Translations under genes and position numbers: made by a program
Assembly: GCA_026874595.1 (NCBI GenBank)
Contig: CM049313.1
Coordinates: 45,474,659 to 45,538,658, forward strand
Length of the DNA stretch: 64,000 bases
Reading direction: 5' to 3'
Source of the DNA: Sipunculus nudus
Lineage: Eukaryota > Annelida > Sipuncula > Golfingiida > Sipunculidae
Part shown: one piece after another, positions 33,309-46,370 of the stretch
Position numbering within the stretch: the stretch's first letter is position 1
How the letters are laid out: every line of letters begins with the position of its first letter
The notes under the pieces: model-generated
The model's database searches: none
The model's input: the letters and a program-made list of their open reading frames with translations, nothing else
Told to the model about the DNA's origin: nothing

Positions 33309-35856
33309 AGCTCAGCTGACTATAAGTCATCTGAGCTGTATTCGTGGTCCATTGTCCATCCGTCTGTAGATGTAGCACGTTTTGAAACCATAAGACCTAG
33401 GAATCCAAAATTCGGCATAATGTTAGATGTCCCCAAGATCTCCTACCAAGCCGAAAACTGGGTCTTCGCGACTTCATTCCTTTGAGAAATTAAGGAAAAA
33501 CCTCAATTTTTTATTAAAAACCTATTTTCACACTTCAGGACTGCCTGATATCAAAACCAGTCATCTTTTTTTCCTCATATTTACCATAAATAATCCTCTA
33601 TATAGTTCCTATGTACATGCCAGAAATTAGGTCTGTATTATATAATTTAAAAAATGTTATGGGCCCAAACATAATGCATTTTGTAAATAATCAGAAAAGA
33701 AATTTGATCACTTAACACAAAACTTGTTAAAGCTAAGCATTTTTTCCAGTAATATTACTTTTATTAATCAAAATTAAATTGTACCCAAAATTAGATCAAA
33801 ATCTTTTAAATTTTTTAAAATATTAGAAAAAAATAAAAAATTGGTACCTTAAAGTTTGCCCAATTTTGACCATGGCACATATTTTTCCTGTAACTGCTGT
33901 GGATTTAATTTTCAAAGCATGTTTTTGCTAGCATTTCAACTGTTAACACCAAAAATTTGAAACCAGTTGATCAAAAACTATAGATTTTATTGAAGTTTTC
34001 ATGCACCATGTCACATATTGTTTACATCATGCTAGTGTTATGCAATTTGCTAGAGCTCAGCTCCCGAGCTTCAGCTCTAAGTTCCTTAAATTTGGCATAC
34101 AGTTAGATGTCTCTAAAATCCCCTATCATGCCAACAGTTTGTTCACTAGGACTAAATTCCTTCAAGATAATAATGAAAAACTTCATTTTTCCATTAAAAA
34201 CCCATAAGACTGCCTAATATCAAAACCACTGATCTGACTTTGATCATATATAATATACATATTTTTCTATACATTCGCTATACACATGCCAGAAATGATG
34301 TCATTATTGCATATTTTTTTTAAGTTATGGGCCCAAACATTATGCACTTTTTAAAAAGTCACAAAATATATTTACTCACCTAAGATAAGAATTGCTGAAG
34401 CTGGAGACTTTTTTTCAGGAATATAACTTTATTTAATCAAGATTCAATTGTTTACCAAAAATTAGATCTGAATTTTGCAAATTTTTCAAGTTATTAGCAT
34501 AAATAAAAAATCAATACCTTAAATTTTGCCCAAATTTGGCAATGGCATGTTTTTTCCCTGTAGGCACTGTTGATTTAATTTTCACAGCATATATACATAA
34601 GGATTTAATCTTTTAAAATCTGAAATTTCAAAGGAATTGATTGAAAAGAGTAGCTTTTATTCAAGTGTTCATACACCATGTCAAGTGTTGTTTACATCTA
34701 GCCCACCTAGAAGTACAGCCTTAACTTGCATTATGTAACCCACCCCAGGCAGCTTGCCTTGGCTCAGCTTGGCCACTACTAGCAGGCTTCCCCTCTGCCC
34801 TGCACAACCCCCCCCCCCCCCCTAGTTGGTGCATCAACTAGATGAATGTTATAATTTTCTGTATTTCATTTTATTCTTGGCTATGCAATATTACATTTTA
34901 GATTTTGTATTTACCACCAAGGTTACAATGATTAAAGTGCACATTTAATTGTGTCCACAAAGTGGTGTATTGCTATGAAAGTGTGGATGTTCATCAGATA
35001 AGTAATTCCTTACTTGGGAAGAGTAAAAACTTCACCAGGTGTGAAATTGGCTATTAATTCCGGTAAGAAATTATAGCTTAGATTGTAATTAGCATAATGA
35101 TATTGTTTGTCCCTCATTCAACCAACAGTGTGTATATGTTATTTGAAAAGATGTTTTTATTTTACCAAATTTACTGAATCTTTTATTTTATTTCGGTGAA
35201 TAAAATTAAGCATGTACTGAAAACTCCAATGTGCAAAACTTTTTAATAGTGATTCAAGGAATAATCTTGTAGATGCCATGTTGTGGCATTTTTTTCTTTT
35301 AAATTCAGTTAAAACATTTGTGATTTAAAAATAATAAAAATATATGTGTTTGCATAATATGACCCAATATGAGCTACACTCTGGATATATAATGATTGCA
35401 ACTTAGAATTCTAATATTTTAACTTATATTTTCAGGGTTTTTTTAATACAAATTTATAAAACTTGTAAATAAAAAAAATTAATCAGATAAAAACTATTTT
35501 AATGGAAAAAGTGGATATGCTTAAATAATAGGCTTATATATAAACTTAAATGCATTATTCCTTTTAAAGTGAAATAAAGGTATTAGTCCATTCTGTCCAC
35601 TGGCCTGTCCATCTGTAAATTTTTCATATGCATCAAAGTATCTCAAAACTTTCAATGTTTTTCTTCATGACTGTCTTGTCAGAGTATTAGTTTGCAATCA
35701 TACATTTAGAACTTTACTATAACCAAGTAGGAGGGCCTCTTTTCTCTTAGCTTCTCATATGCTTATATAAATGAAAAACATTAAAATAGAATATTTTGCA
35801 TTTGCAAAAATTTCAAACTTAAGCTGAGCGCCATGACCCATGGGTCCCTTGTTTTT
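33309..35856 (+). mobile_element. Family A element (680-bp core) after the minisatellite
   Basis: A 2.55-kb copy starting 22 bp after the last minisatellite unit. The 5' hairpin is 33309-33337 and the short GTCCATCCGTC tract follows. Core landmarks are at 33414 and 34094 (680 bp apart). A poly-C run lies at 34810-34822. The tail (35700-35820) matches the tail of A1. The 3' end has AAGCTGAGC (one change from CAGCTGAGC), GACCCATGGGTC (35835-35846) and CCTTGTTTTT. Non-coding. Confidence 0.85.
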
Positions 35857-36633
35857 ATTTTTCAATAACTGCACAGCAGTAACAACTTGGAATTGAAAAA
35901 AAATTTGTGTCCTTATAAAATGTTATATTAATTTTTGCACGTGTGTTCCTGTAACATACTTTTGTTTTCATAAACATAGATAATACAGTGAGTTATGATG
36001 CCAGCATTGCACATTTAAATGCTGGCTTTTAATTCCATGGAGGTCTGTGTATTACATGCTCAGTGCACATGGTAATAAGAATAATTATCATGAGAACATA
36101 AAAAAAAGATAATGACATTATCATGGCCATTTAATTCGTCATGGAATTAAATCCATGGAAGATAATTAAACCATCTGTTGTAGATGCATAAACAACACAT
36201 GATACCTGGAATTACTGAGGTTATTTTCAAAGTAAAAAAAATATCAGTGTCCTTTACATCTGTATAATGCCAGATGTAAACAGGACTGCCAAATCACTCT
36301 TTTTTTTTAAGAGTCACTCTTTTTGAGGATTTACTGGAATGGAGCTGATTATTCTTTTTATCAGTCTTTAATTTAGCAGCACTCTTTTTGCCCCTCTTTT
36401 TACGGTGAAAGATTTCTAATATATTCTATTTCTCTCGTCCTCTGAGAGTCCAGTTAGAACAAGAAGGGGATACTTGCAATTTTTGTTTGTGCAAATGTCC
36501 AGTGTGTGTCACAACATGTACAAAATTGCTTTATCTTAATACAGGGAGATGAGAACCATATATTTTTGGCTTTCTAAGCCAAATATATACACATATATAA
36601 TTTGCGAAGCTTATCTTTATTTAGTCTGTGATA
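35857..36633. other. Unassigned AT-rich sequence between two family A copies
   Basis: No gene or element recognised. It separates a plus-strand and a minus-strand family A copy whose 3' ends face each other. Confidence 0.4.
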
Positions 36634-38107
36634 AAAACCAGGGACCATGGGTCACAGCGCTCTGTTGAACTTCATAAAATTTTATCAAAAGCAAAATGTA
36701 CTAAAGTCTGATTTTTTTACTTGTTAGCATTTGATAAACATCATGAGCCTCTTATGATCAAATGTTTGTTAAACTGTCTGTTTATGTGTTTAAAATACCC
36801 ACTGGGAATATATGAAACTCTGCAAAATATAGAATAAGGAATAAAGTGGAGATAACCTGATGTACAATTATACATGTTTAATTTATTAACTGAAATATAA
36901 TGCTTTAAAATATTAGAATTGTACATTTTAAAATGAGCATGAACTAAATATATTAAGTATATATTGTACTCTGTAATACAAGGAAATTGTGGCCTGAATT
37001 CTTTTAATCATGCAACAAGGGAAAAAAAGTTTTTGGCCTAGAAGTTATACCAAAGGATATATTTGATAATAAAAGAAAAATTATGAATGTCATTTATAAT
37101 TCTAAAAACAGTTTGAAGATTTGGCCAAATAAGCTAAAGATTAAATTACAGGAAATTCTTGATTGAGTGTACCAGTGGTATACATTGCAAGAAATTTTAA
37201 TGGAATGTACCACACAATTATAGCAATACATCACACTGTGGGCACAGTTAAATGTGTAATTCAATCATTGTAATTTAACCCATTGTGATAGAATACAAAA
37301 TCAATAATGTAGCCAAACTAAAGAATAAGAATGAATTAAATAGGAAAAATTATAACATTCATCTAGTTTATGCATTCTGTCTTGGGGGGGGGGATGCAGA
37401 GGGGTAGCCAAGCTAAGCTGGACCAAGGTGCACCAAGCTAAGCTAAGCTGCCTGGAGTATGGAGTGATTACATAACACAGGTTAGGGCTCTATCACCCAA
37501 TACACACCTCAGTTAATCTGGGCTAGCACAATACTTGACATGGTGTCAAAAACTTGGAAAAAAACCCCCACTCTTTTCAATCAATTCCTTTGAAATTCCA
37601 GATTTTATAAGATTAAATCCTTATGTATACATACTTTGAAAATTAAAACTTTGGGTATACTTTTGGTATACAAATGGATCTTTATTAAATGAAGTTATAT
37701 CCCTGACAAAAAGGCTCTAGCTTAAGCAATTCTCATGTTAAGTGAGTAAATGTATTTCCTGAAGTGCATTGTGTTTAGGCCCATAACTTCAAGAAATTAT
37801 ACAATACTGACCTAATTTCTGGTATGTACACAGAACATATATAGAGGAATATGTATATTAAATATAATAAAAAACAGGTCAGTGATTTTGATATTAGTCA
37901 CCCTGAAGTGTAACAATGGGTTTTCAATCGAAAAATGAGGGTTTTCTTCAATATCACGAAGGAACAAAGTTCTAGTAACCCAGTTTTTGGTATGGAAGGA
38001 GATTTTGGTGACATCTAACAGTATGCCTAATTTTGGATCATATAGGTCTAGCCGTTTCAAAAAGTTCTTGGTTAATGGCCAGAAGTCAGCTTATAGTCAG
38101 CTGAGTT
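36634..38107 (-). mobile_element. Family A element, minus strand, shortened
   Basis: Read on the minus strand, the 5' end is CTCAGCTGACTATAAG (about 38090-38104, second hairpin arm damaged). The core follows with TTAGGCATACTGTTAGATG and CAGAAATTAGGTCAGTATTG, then a G/C run (37384-37393 on the plus strand), and the 3' end GAGCGCTGTGACCCATGG (about 36658-36641), then TCCCTGGTTTTT. The 3' palindrome has lost one base. At 1.5 kb it holds about one core unit. The poly-C region and its surroundings match 34700-34825 in inverse orientation. Confidence 0.8.
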
Positions 38108-41100
38108 AAAGTTGGGTATTGTAACTAATTTTACTCTTTTCTTCACTCTTTACTTCAAAGAAGGCTCCTCTTTTTAATATTCAGAGCACATGCTCATTGA
38201 TCTTTGGCATTCCTGCTTTGTTTTTTAATACATAAAGCCATTTATTAGTATTATTCCAAGCTTGTACGTATGAATACATGAGCAGTTTTAGAAGTGTGGT
38301 GAGATGGCATGTGTATGTTAAGCCAGCATATGCACCTAGCTGGAGTCTCCTTAAACAATTATTGGTCCTCTGACTCTGCCACATGTGCAGCTTCTGTTTT
38401 TTTTTTTTGCTCAGATGACTTTCAGTCAGTGATCACCCTTTGTACATTGTTTGTATGTCCAGGTGTTCAGGCCTCCATTAACAGAGCAAAAATTGTCACA
38501 ATTGAACTGAGAAACTCTTAACTTAATATACTGGTAGGTCCATTCAGGGGAAATGTACTTGAAAACCCAAAATAAGGATTATTATTGTTAATATATTCAG
38601 CCAACCACAGAGTAAAATGAGCATTTTTGAAAGTCTGACTGTTCTGTGCTGAAGAAATATTTTTTTTGTTGGCTTATAAATCTGAAAAAAAAAATGTGGC
38701 TCACTTGAGCATACTCTGTATGCTAGAGTATGCTGTAATTATCTGTATTGATCTGTTTCCATTTATTATTCCAATCTTCAGGTTCTGTGGATTCACCCAT
38801 AACCCTGTGTGAACAATTTCCATTGTACAAGCTTTATATATATACAAATATTTAAATCAGGAATTCATTAGCTAACCATAACTTTACTTTATTTTAATAA
38901 AATGGAATACCTAGGATTTTGATGGGTTTCTCTCTTTTACAGACACAGATCGTGTTGAGCTTGGAATCCAACCCAAGTGCATATATGGTTTGGAGGCTAA
39001 AATTTTGGTAATTTTTGGTGGCTATGTGTAGGTCATTATCTTGATTAGCACACTGCAAAGAAACTGACTTACAGGACTTGAACTCTGCTGGTTAGTGTTT
39101 GTAGGCTTCAATATATGCCTCCCACAATGCACTTGGGCTTCCAAATACAGCAGCATATAGGTATAAATGTAGTGAAGAGGGTAATGTAGTCAATTTAAGT
39201 ATGTCTGACAAGAAATGTTTTAAAGCAAATTACTTAAACATAGATGTTTTCCTGGTAAGGATTTCACAGAATAAGAACTGTTTTTGAGCATATACACATT
39301 ATGCAATGTAAACAGAAAGTGTTTCCTTGTTATGTAACATATTTTGATTTGAAAGTTTGACCGTTGATACAAGTATAGTCACAGCCATCCCACACTGCCG
39401 AACTGAACAGGTTCATTTTAAGCAGAAATGGCATCTGCTGGAAGGGTGCTTGATTGGTGGTAGTTTTCCTGCCTACTGAACCACCTCAAAGTACCTGAGC
39501 TAGTCATACAAAAAACTGCAGTGATAATCTTGACGAGCCACAATTTTTCTTTGTTTTTGACAGTTCCTTTCTTTTTACAAGTAACTTGTCACTGAGACCA
39601 ACCATTATATATTTTTTAGTTACTACTTGGCAAATTTCAATAAACATTCTGTGATTTTCTGCCTGAACATGCATGTATCTTACAGGATATGCAATCTATA
39701 GGTTGTGGCAGCAAACATTGACAGTCACCATAAGATGAAATGTTCACATTGGTTTTCACTTTCAGATGTTTCTTTTATGTTTATTACTCACCCAGAGAAC
39801 AATATTTACTAGTATATATTGCTGCATCTCATTATTTAACCAAGATACTTGTGACTCAAATAGACCAGTGGAGGCTATAGGTATTTGCATTTTTTACATA
39901 AGTTATATTCAGATATAATGAAAAAGGAACTTGATTTCCAATTTAGACTGAAACCAATTAACATAATTTTGTGAGCTGAATTTTTAAAAAAATCAATATA
40001 TGTAGTGACTTGACAATGTCAGAACAGGCAGTTTTCTCAGATGGGCTTCAAAGTAAGTTGGAACCTTTTAATAGAGTAATTGTAATTGAAACCTGTTTCT
40101 TATTCTGATCAACTGCAGTTATTTATGCATTAACACATATTTTTAACCAATAAAGGTTTGAATATTTTGTTTCAATTGTTCTCACACTGATGTCGGAAAT
40201 ATGATTATTCATGATTTTATTTGGTATAGAGGGACCAAGGCAATTAGGAATGACTGACAAAAATTTTCTCCATAAATATAGGGGCAACTGTTAATAATTC
40301 ATAATACACTGAGTACAGCAGACTGAATATATTTTTTAGTTTCATTTTAATGTTATATATATGAAATATATTGTAATTCAAAAGGATTGAGTCTGTCAAT
40401 GTGTGTTGTAAAGTGTAGCTGAAACCCTCTAGTTGATTTGCTAGTACATAACAGAGATATAACTCTGAAATAGCTCAGCTTTACACATATTTACAGTTTA
40501 ACACAGTTGTTTAAAATAAATTTCACAAATTTTCCTCTCCTAGAATAAAAATATTTCTACAATATTGATTATCAGAAAATTTCCAGACCTGGGTCTGTAA
40601 TCAATACATAAACATTTCTCTTACTCCCCAGCCAGGCATAGAAATGCTACACAATATCCTTTTAAGTGTTTTTGCTTAACCCTTTATAATTTTATTAAAA
40701 ATAAAGGTGCCATGGACAATATTAGTTACCAAAGGCATCATATAAATAACAAAGTAGTAACTATGTTAGAAGGACTTTGCAGACTCAAGTATGAATACAA
40801 AAATATACATATAAAAAATTCAGAACTTTGCCAGAGGACACGTTTCTTATTAAAAATTGTGAGGACTTATCCTCATACTTGTTTTTTGGTTATTGTGAGT
40901 GTTCAATAATTGCCTTGGTTCATGTTATTACACGAAAACCCTTCATGATAATTTGTATGGGTATAAATTACCTTGCAACCCAGCACGGGAAAAAATTACT
41001 TTCATGTTAAGCAGAAGTTTAGTTGCTGTGACTCTTTAAAAATAATATATAATAAAAACCTGCAAAAGGTGATTAAAAACTCTTAATGAATGATTTAACA

Positions 41101-42215
41101 ATGAAAACTTAAAACATTTGATCATTTTTGTTGAGAAAAGTCAAAAGATGCATATATGTTCTTTATAAAGGATTTAGAAAGCAGGACATTGAAATTTTAG
41201 GACATAAATGAGGAAGGCATGTTTATTTTTTCAAAGCAATTGATTAAGAACATACATTATTTTCTTTCCTTTATTTCTCAGATGTAAAGTATTTTTCATC
41301 AGATATTATTTTGTGTTTAGCCTCCAGACATATAAGATTGATTTTCTCACATCATTGTTTTTAATGGCAAGAAGAACGATGTGCAAAGAGGAAATCTCCA
41401 GGCAACATTTAAACCTGTTTGCAAAGATTTATGACTCTTTTAGACATATTGGATGTTTCCTTAAGCTTCTAGCCTGTCCAGTGTCGGTTGAGTTTTCTCA
41501 GAGCCATAGTTTAATTTGACATTTGATGTGTGCTTACTGAACAGGTTCAAAGTGAAACCTGGTTCTGAGGCAACTTTGAAAAACAAGTTTGAAACCTGTC
41601 TAACCTGATCCAGAGAAGGATCCATGATTCTATGAAGGAAATGCCAGACCTTTTTGGCTTCTTCTGTCAAATAACTATTGAATTTGGGACATTTTCAACT
41701 AACGTGTCACATGAAAGCACAGACATTGTTTTTTTCTCCGAATTACAATGGCATGTATGACTGTATCTTCTTAACTTCTAAATTTTTCATGGATTTAGAA
41801 TATCTAGGTTATAGAAAAGTTTCAAAAGCTTCCTGTAATCAGACATAAGACACTTTGAAGTCACGTTTGATACTTAAAAATTAAATAATAATGAAATTAC
41901 ATTTCATGATAGATTTGGAATATCTTAATTATTACTTACTGTAAGAAAGATTCTCTGAACAGAGCATGTATATCTGCAGATATGAAGAAACTGGAATACT
42001 TGGAAGCACATGCCTAGTTTGTTGTCAATAGAAGAGAATATATTTTGTGGAAAACAATATATGAAAAGTTAACAGATTTTAATGAAGTTTTAAGAGGGTT
42101 AGGGTAACACCTGAGCAACAGCTCCATTTAATTTTGAACCTAATCTCAATCACCATTATCCATTTTCAAATGACTGCATTACCATGATGCATATCAGCTG
42201 GATAGTGTTTCTTTT
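38108..42215. other. 4.1 kb of mostly unassigned AT-rich sequence
   Basis: Contains the decayed family A fragment at 38409-38585. Otherwise no exon, RNA or element recognised; ORFs of 60-70 codons are composed of AT-driven residues. Confidence 0.4.
38409..38585 (+). mobile_element. Decayed 5' fragment of a family A element
   Basis: GCTCAGATGACTTTCAGTCA and GATCACCCTTTGT match the family 5' end. They are followed by ACAGAGCAAAAATTGTCAC and TACTGGTAGGTCC, which match the start of the 337-bp core unit. No 3' end follows. Confidence 0.6.
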
Positions 42216-44954
42216 AGCTAAGCTGACTATAAGTCAACTCAGCTATAGTGATAGTCCTTTGTCCATCTGTCTGTCTATTAAACTGGCAAGTTTTGAAACT
42301 GTTTGACCTAAGGATCTAAAATTAAGCATACAGTTAAATGTCCCCAAATCTCCTACCTACGATTTCGTTCCTATGTAATATTATGGAAAAAACTCGATTT
42401 TCCATTATAAACCATTGTCACACTTCAAGACTGCCTAATATCAAATCTGTTTTTGAATATATTTAATAAAAATATTCCTCTTACATATTTTCTATGTACA
42501 TACTAGAAATTAGGTCAGAATGGTGTAATTTCTTGAAGTTATGGGCCTGAACATAATACACTTTGTTAAAAATACCGTAAAATCTCCACTTAAAACCGCG
42601 GTTTAATCAAGAAATTCAAAATCTTGAAATCAGGTTGATTTCCTGAAAGCACTGTGCGGTTTATACTAGAAGGGTTTCCTGAATATCTTCCCGACAGACA
42701 TCGTTTTTGGGCCGGCGAGTGGGCGATAATATTGCAACTTTCGAAGGCCGTTCTTAGCAGCAGTCTCGCATGCATGGGAGCCGTGTGTAAATGTATTATT
42801 TACGATTATTTGTTATTTATAAATTAAATATTGCTGATTAGTTTTCGTGTGATATATAACTTGTTATAAAATCTTAGTACTTGTCACCAAATTATACGTA
42901 TACAACAACCCTGCTCTAACACACAGCGGTCCACTTCGTTGGGCATGGTCAAGCAAAATTGAAATAAAAGCCTACTTAAAACCCATCAGCGGCATTATTT
43001 AGCAATGATTATTTGTTTAAAACGTAAGATGAACAAAAAGCTGACATCGTAAAGAGACACACAATGGCAGACGATCGTTTTAAAATCAAGTTTGAGTGCC
43101 GCCATGTGCTGAAACGCACCGGTATTCTGCTAAGAATGTTTTGAACGGCTGTACGCGGTGGGTGGTAAACAGAACAGCCACCTATTTCGTCCCAGCGTGC
43201 CTTGCGCGAACACTGCCTTGACAAAATGGCTCCCCACACGGACACTTTCTTCAGGAAAAAAACTTGCTTACCCCGACTGGCCACTTTAATTTTACCGTTA
43301 AATCACTCGTTTTCAAGCGTCATGTTTCCTATACGTGCGTATCTCAACAAGGTAACTTCAGTTACTTTGATATTTAGTTAAGTTGACCAGCGATGTTTTC
43401 AAACGCACCAGCAAATTGTGACATGGAGCGATGTCAACGTACGATGTGACGATGATAATACCGAAGTAACCGGTATGAAAATGATTTGAATCTTCCGAGT
43501 AATTCCAGAAAATGGAATTTTCATCAAAATTTAAGATACCAAAATATTACTTTTAGAATTAAAATATACAGTGAATTGAAATGGATCAGCAGAATATTTT
43601 TTTCCAAAATATAATGACAAATCAGTAGCAAACAAGAATACGGCACGGAATATAAAATCTGTATAAACAGGCAGAGGTTTACTGGCTCTTACGTCTTCCC
43701 ATACTTCATGCTTGAGTGACCCTGCAAAAAAGTCTTATGATGTGTTTAAATAAAATGCCCACAGAATTTTAAAGTTGACAGGAATGGCCGAGTCGCATCC
43801 TACGCGTGTTCATTTCTAGATGATAGCTTGATTGTGTCTTTTGTCAAATCATTCCGTAGCGAATGTTGGTGCGGTTTTAAAGGGGGGTTCTTAGTATTTG
43901 AGCCCCTCGCGGTGTCTCGCCTGGAATTTCGGCGAAGTCTGGGTGCGGTTTTAATCGGAAGTGCGGTTTTAAGTGGAGATTTTACGGTAATGAAAGATAC
44001 TTACTCACTTATTATGAGAAATTTCGAAGCTAGACACTTTTTTCTATATTTAATATAACTTTATCTAATCAGGCTTCAATTATTTTCCCAATACTGGATC
44101 ACATATTGCAAATTTTTAAAAATTATTAGCATAAATATGAAATCAGTACCTTAAATTATGCCCAAGTTTAGTCATGGCACCTTTTTCTTCCCTGTAAGCA
44201 CTGTGGATTTAATTTTCATATACACATAAGGATTTCAGCTTCTATATTCTGAAATTTGAAAGGAATTGGCCAAAAACTGTAGCTTTTATTAAAGTTTTCA
44301 TGAGACCTTGTTAGACTTACACATGGCCTGGGCTATACTATAGCCCCTTTTCATTTAACCATATGTCACCCTTGTTGACCTTTCAAGCTAATTATACACT
44401 GCTTCAGGCAGGCATACTGGGCAGCCAGCCAGCTCTTGGCTGGCCACAGCTAGCCACAGATGTCCAACAAGATCTTGACATGTTCTCATTATAATATTTA
44501 TAATGTTAATAATTGTCATAAGACTCTTGCTATGTTAAATGTGTAGATTGAAATGAAAGTATTCAAAAGTTAATATTTATAGTTTTATTTTTTTTTTAAA
44601 TATAAATTAAAGCCATTAAACCAGGTTCTTATGATCATTTTTTAGTTTGTGAAATTAGTACATCCTGGATTATCAACAATTTTGTTTGACTGTAACTGAA
44701 TATATACTCATGAGATAAAATGTACATGATAAAACTGACAAAATGGTGTATACTTGCAGCATCAGGCCAAGTCAAAACTTGTGTGACAATAGCACTCCAT
44801 TTTCAAATGTAAATATAATGACATCAATCCTATCCTCTATATCCCAGGATATTATCCAAATTTTACATAAGTTATACACCTTCATCTCATAATACAGCTT
44901 ACATGTGATCATATATAACAGCTGGGCGCTGTGACCCATGGGTCTCTTGTTTTA
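42216..44954 (+). mobile_element. Family A element split by a DNA transposon
   Basis: The 5' hairpin (42216-42244) carries paired changes: AGCTAAGCTGACT faces AGTCAACTCAGCT. Core of the 680-bp type (landmark near 42322). The 3' end is CAGCTGGGC, GACCCATGGGTC (44933-44944) and TCTTGTTTT. Its own length is about 1.3 kb once the 1,413-bp transposon at 42575-43987 is removed. The pre-3' region (44560-44920) is closely similar to 10200-10840 of A3. Confidence 0.8.
42575..43987. mobile_element. 1,413-bp DNA transposon with perfect 25-bp TIRs
   Basis: Ends are CCGTAAAATCTCC...ACCGC (42575-42599) and its exact inverse (43963-43987), flanked by TA on both sides (42573-42574; 43988-43989). This is consistent with a Tc1/mariner-type TA target. 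The core motif GCGGTTTTAA occurs at 43871, 43945 and 43963, a close variant at 42656, and in inverse orientation at 42590. Such repeated sub-terminal motifs usually bind transposase. The longest internal ORF (minus, 43009-43284) has no transposase motif, so the copy appears non-autonomous. The interior is clearly richer in GC and CpG than the host element. The perfect ends suggest recent activity. Confidence 0.9.
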
Positions 44955-46234
44955 TTGCAGCTTAGGGAGAGTTTTTCAGTGGTATTAGGGCCCTTCCCAT
45001 TTTCTGCTGTTCAGGGCAGACCTGTGATACAACCATCAAGTTGATGAACCTGGACACACAATATTCTTGACTTGCATTCATATTATCGCACTTGTGATTC
45101 AAACACCAAAGTTGTATCAGGATGCTGGCAGAGGTATGCATGTACATTGTCATTTCAAGTTTGATTACCAATTCTTTTGAGGAAATAAACAACTTCTTTA
45201 ACCAGAAAAGTCAATCAAGGAAATCAACCCAGGTAATTATCAAGTTACTTAACAGCTTCATCATGTTAAATAAAGAAAATGAAGTAATTTGCAAATTGGT
45301 TATAGTTGTTACACACAGCCCTCCTAAAATTAAGAATGTAACGGCAGATATTGATCCTTAATATTTAACAAGGAAATTAGAAATTCAAACAAAACTTAAA
45401 TAACTGAACTGTATCCTATTCACATTTGCTCACCTACAAGCCTACAGTTAATTGTTACTGATTTAAATCTGCTCTTCTGAAAATTAAGTGACTAAAATGT
45501 GAGTTGAAAGTCATATATTTTTTTTTATTTATACAAAAATTATTTTGGGATTAAATGAGGTTAATTAACTGGTGCCTTCATTATTTAAACTGATGTGCAT
45601 GTAAACAAGGATAATCAGTTTTCAGTTTGAAATGAACATCTTTGGTGGAAAGGTCTTGTGTCATGCCAGTGCTTGATTGCTTTATCAACAAGGTATATAA
45701 TACTTAATTAAACAATATGTATTTGGTATACTATAGATAGTTTCTTTAATCTCTAACTTTATGAACCTTGCCACAGAGTCACAAACAGCTAGTAATGTAG
45801 TTGAAGTTAGATCCCAATTTTGGAGTATCAGCACAGTTCTTAAGCTTTCCATCTAATTTACAGGTCTGTCCCTTTTCATTTGTTTCCTTATTATGTAACT
45901 CTAACTTTAATTTCTGATTTAATTTAAGACTCCTCCAACTCAAATTCACAGATGCTCACACTATTGAGCAGATTATAATTGCCAGAAAGACAGTTGCAGA
46001 GTCCATTATTTTGGATATAGTTTTATTGACAGTTTTAAGAAATTATTTAACCAGAATTATAAATTACTCTAAAGCAGTGTTTGTCTTTTTTTTTCATTAA
46101 TGTGTCTCTTACCAAAAATATACAACTGATCTTTTATGAAAGGTGGTAAAACAAAGTTTTTTTTTTAATGCATTAATGTCTCTTACCCACAATACAGAAC
46201 TGATCTTTTATGAAAGTTTGTAGAGCTGGGGAGG
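44955..46234. other. Unassigned AT-rich sequence
   Basis: No gene or element recognised. A near-repeat of TCTTACC...CAGAACTGATCTTTTATGAAAG occurs twice around 46108-46216. Confidence 0.4.
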
Positions 46235-46370
46235 ATCAAGGATTTAGGAAAGGGGGGGGGGTGTCCAGGCCGCAAAATTTTGTCTGAAACCTTTGAAAAA
46301 AAGCTTGAGCAGATGGAAAAGTCGGGGTCTAGAGTTCTAGACCCCCTGAACCCCTCCCCTAATCTTGGAC
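46235..46370. mobile_element. Small foldback element (~136 bp)
   Basis: Imperfect inverted ends: ATCAAGGATTTAGGAAAGGGG on the left; on the right CCCCTCCCCTAATCTTGG, whose inverse is CCAAGATTAGGGGAGGGG. Near the right end lies a perfect 10-bp stem with a 2-nt loop (GGGGTCTAGA, 46324-46333; TCTAGACCCC, 46336-46345). A run of ten Gs follows the left arm. Non-coding, MITE-like. Confidence 0.6.
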
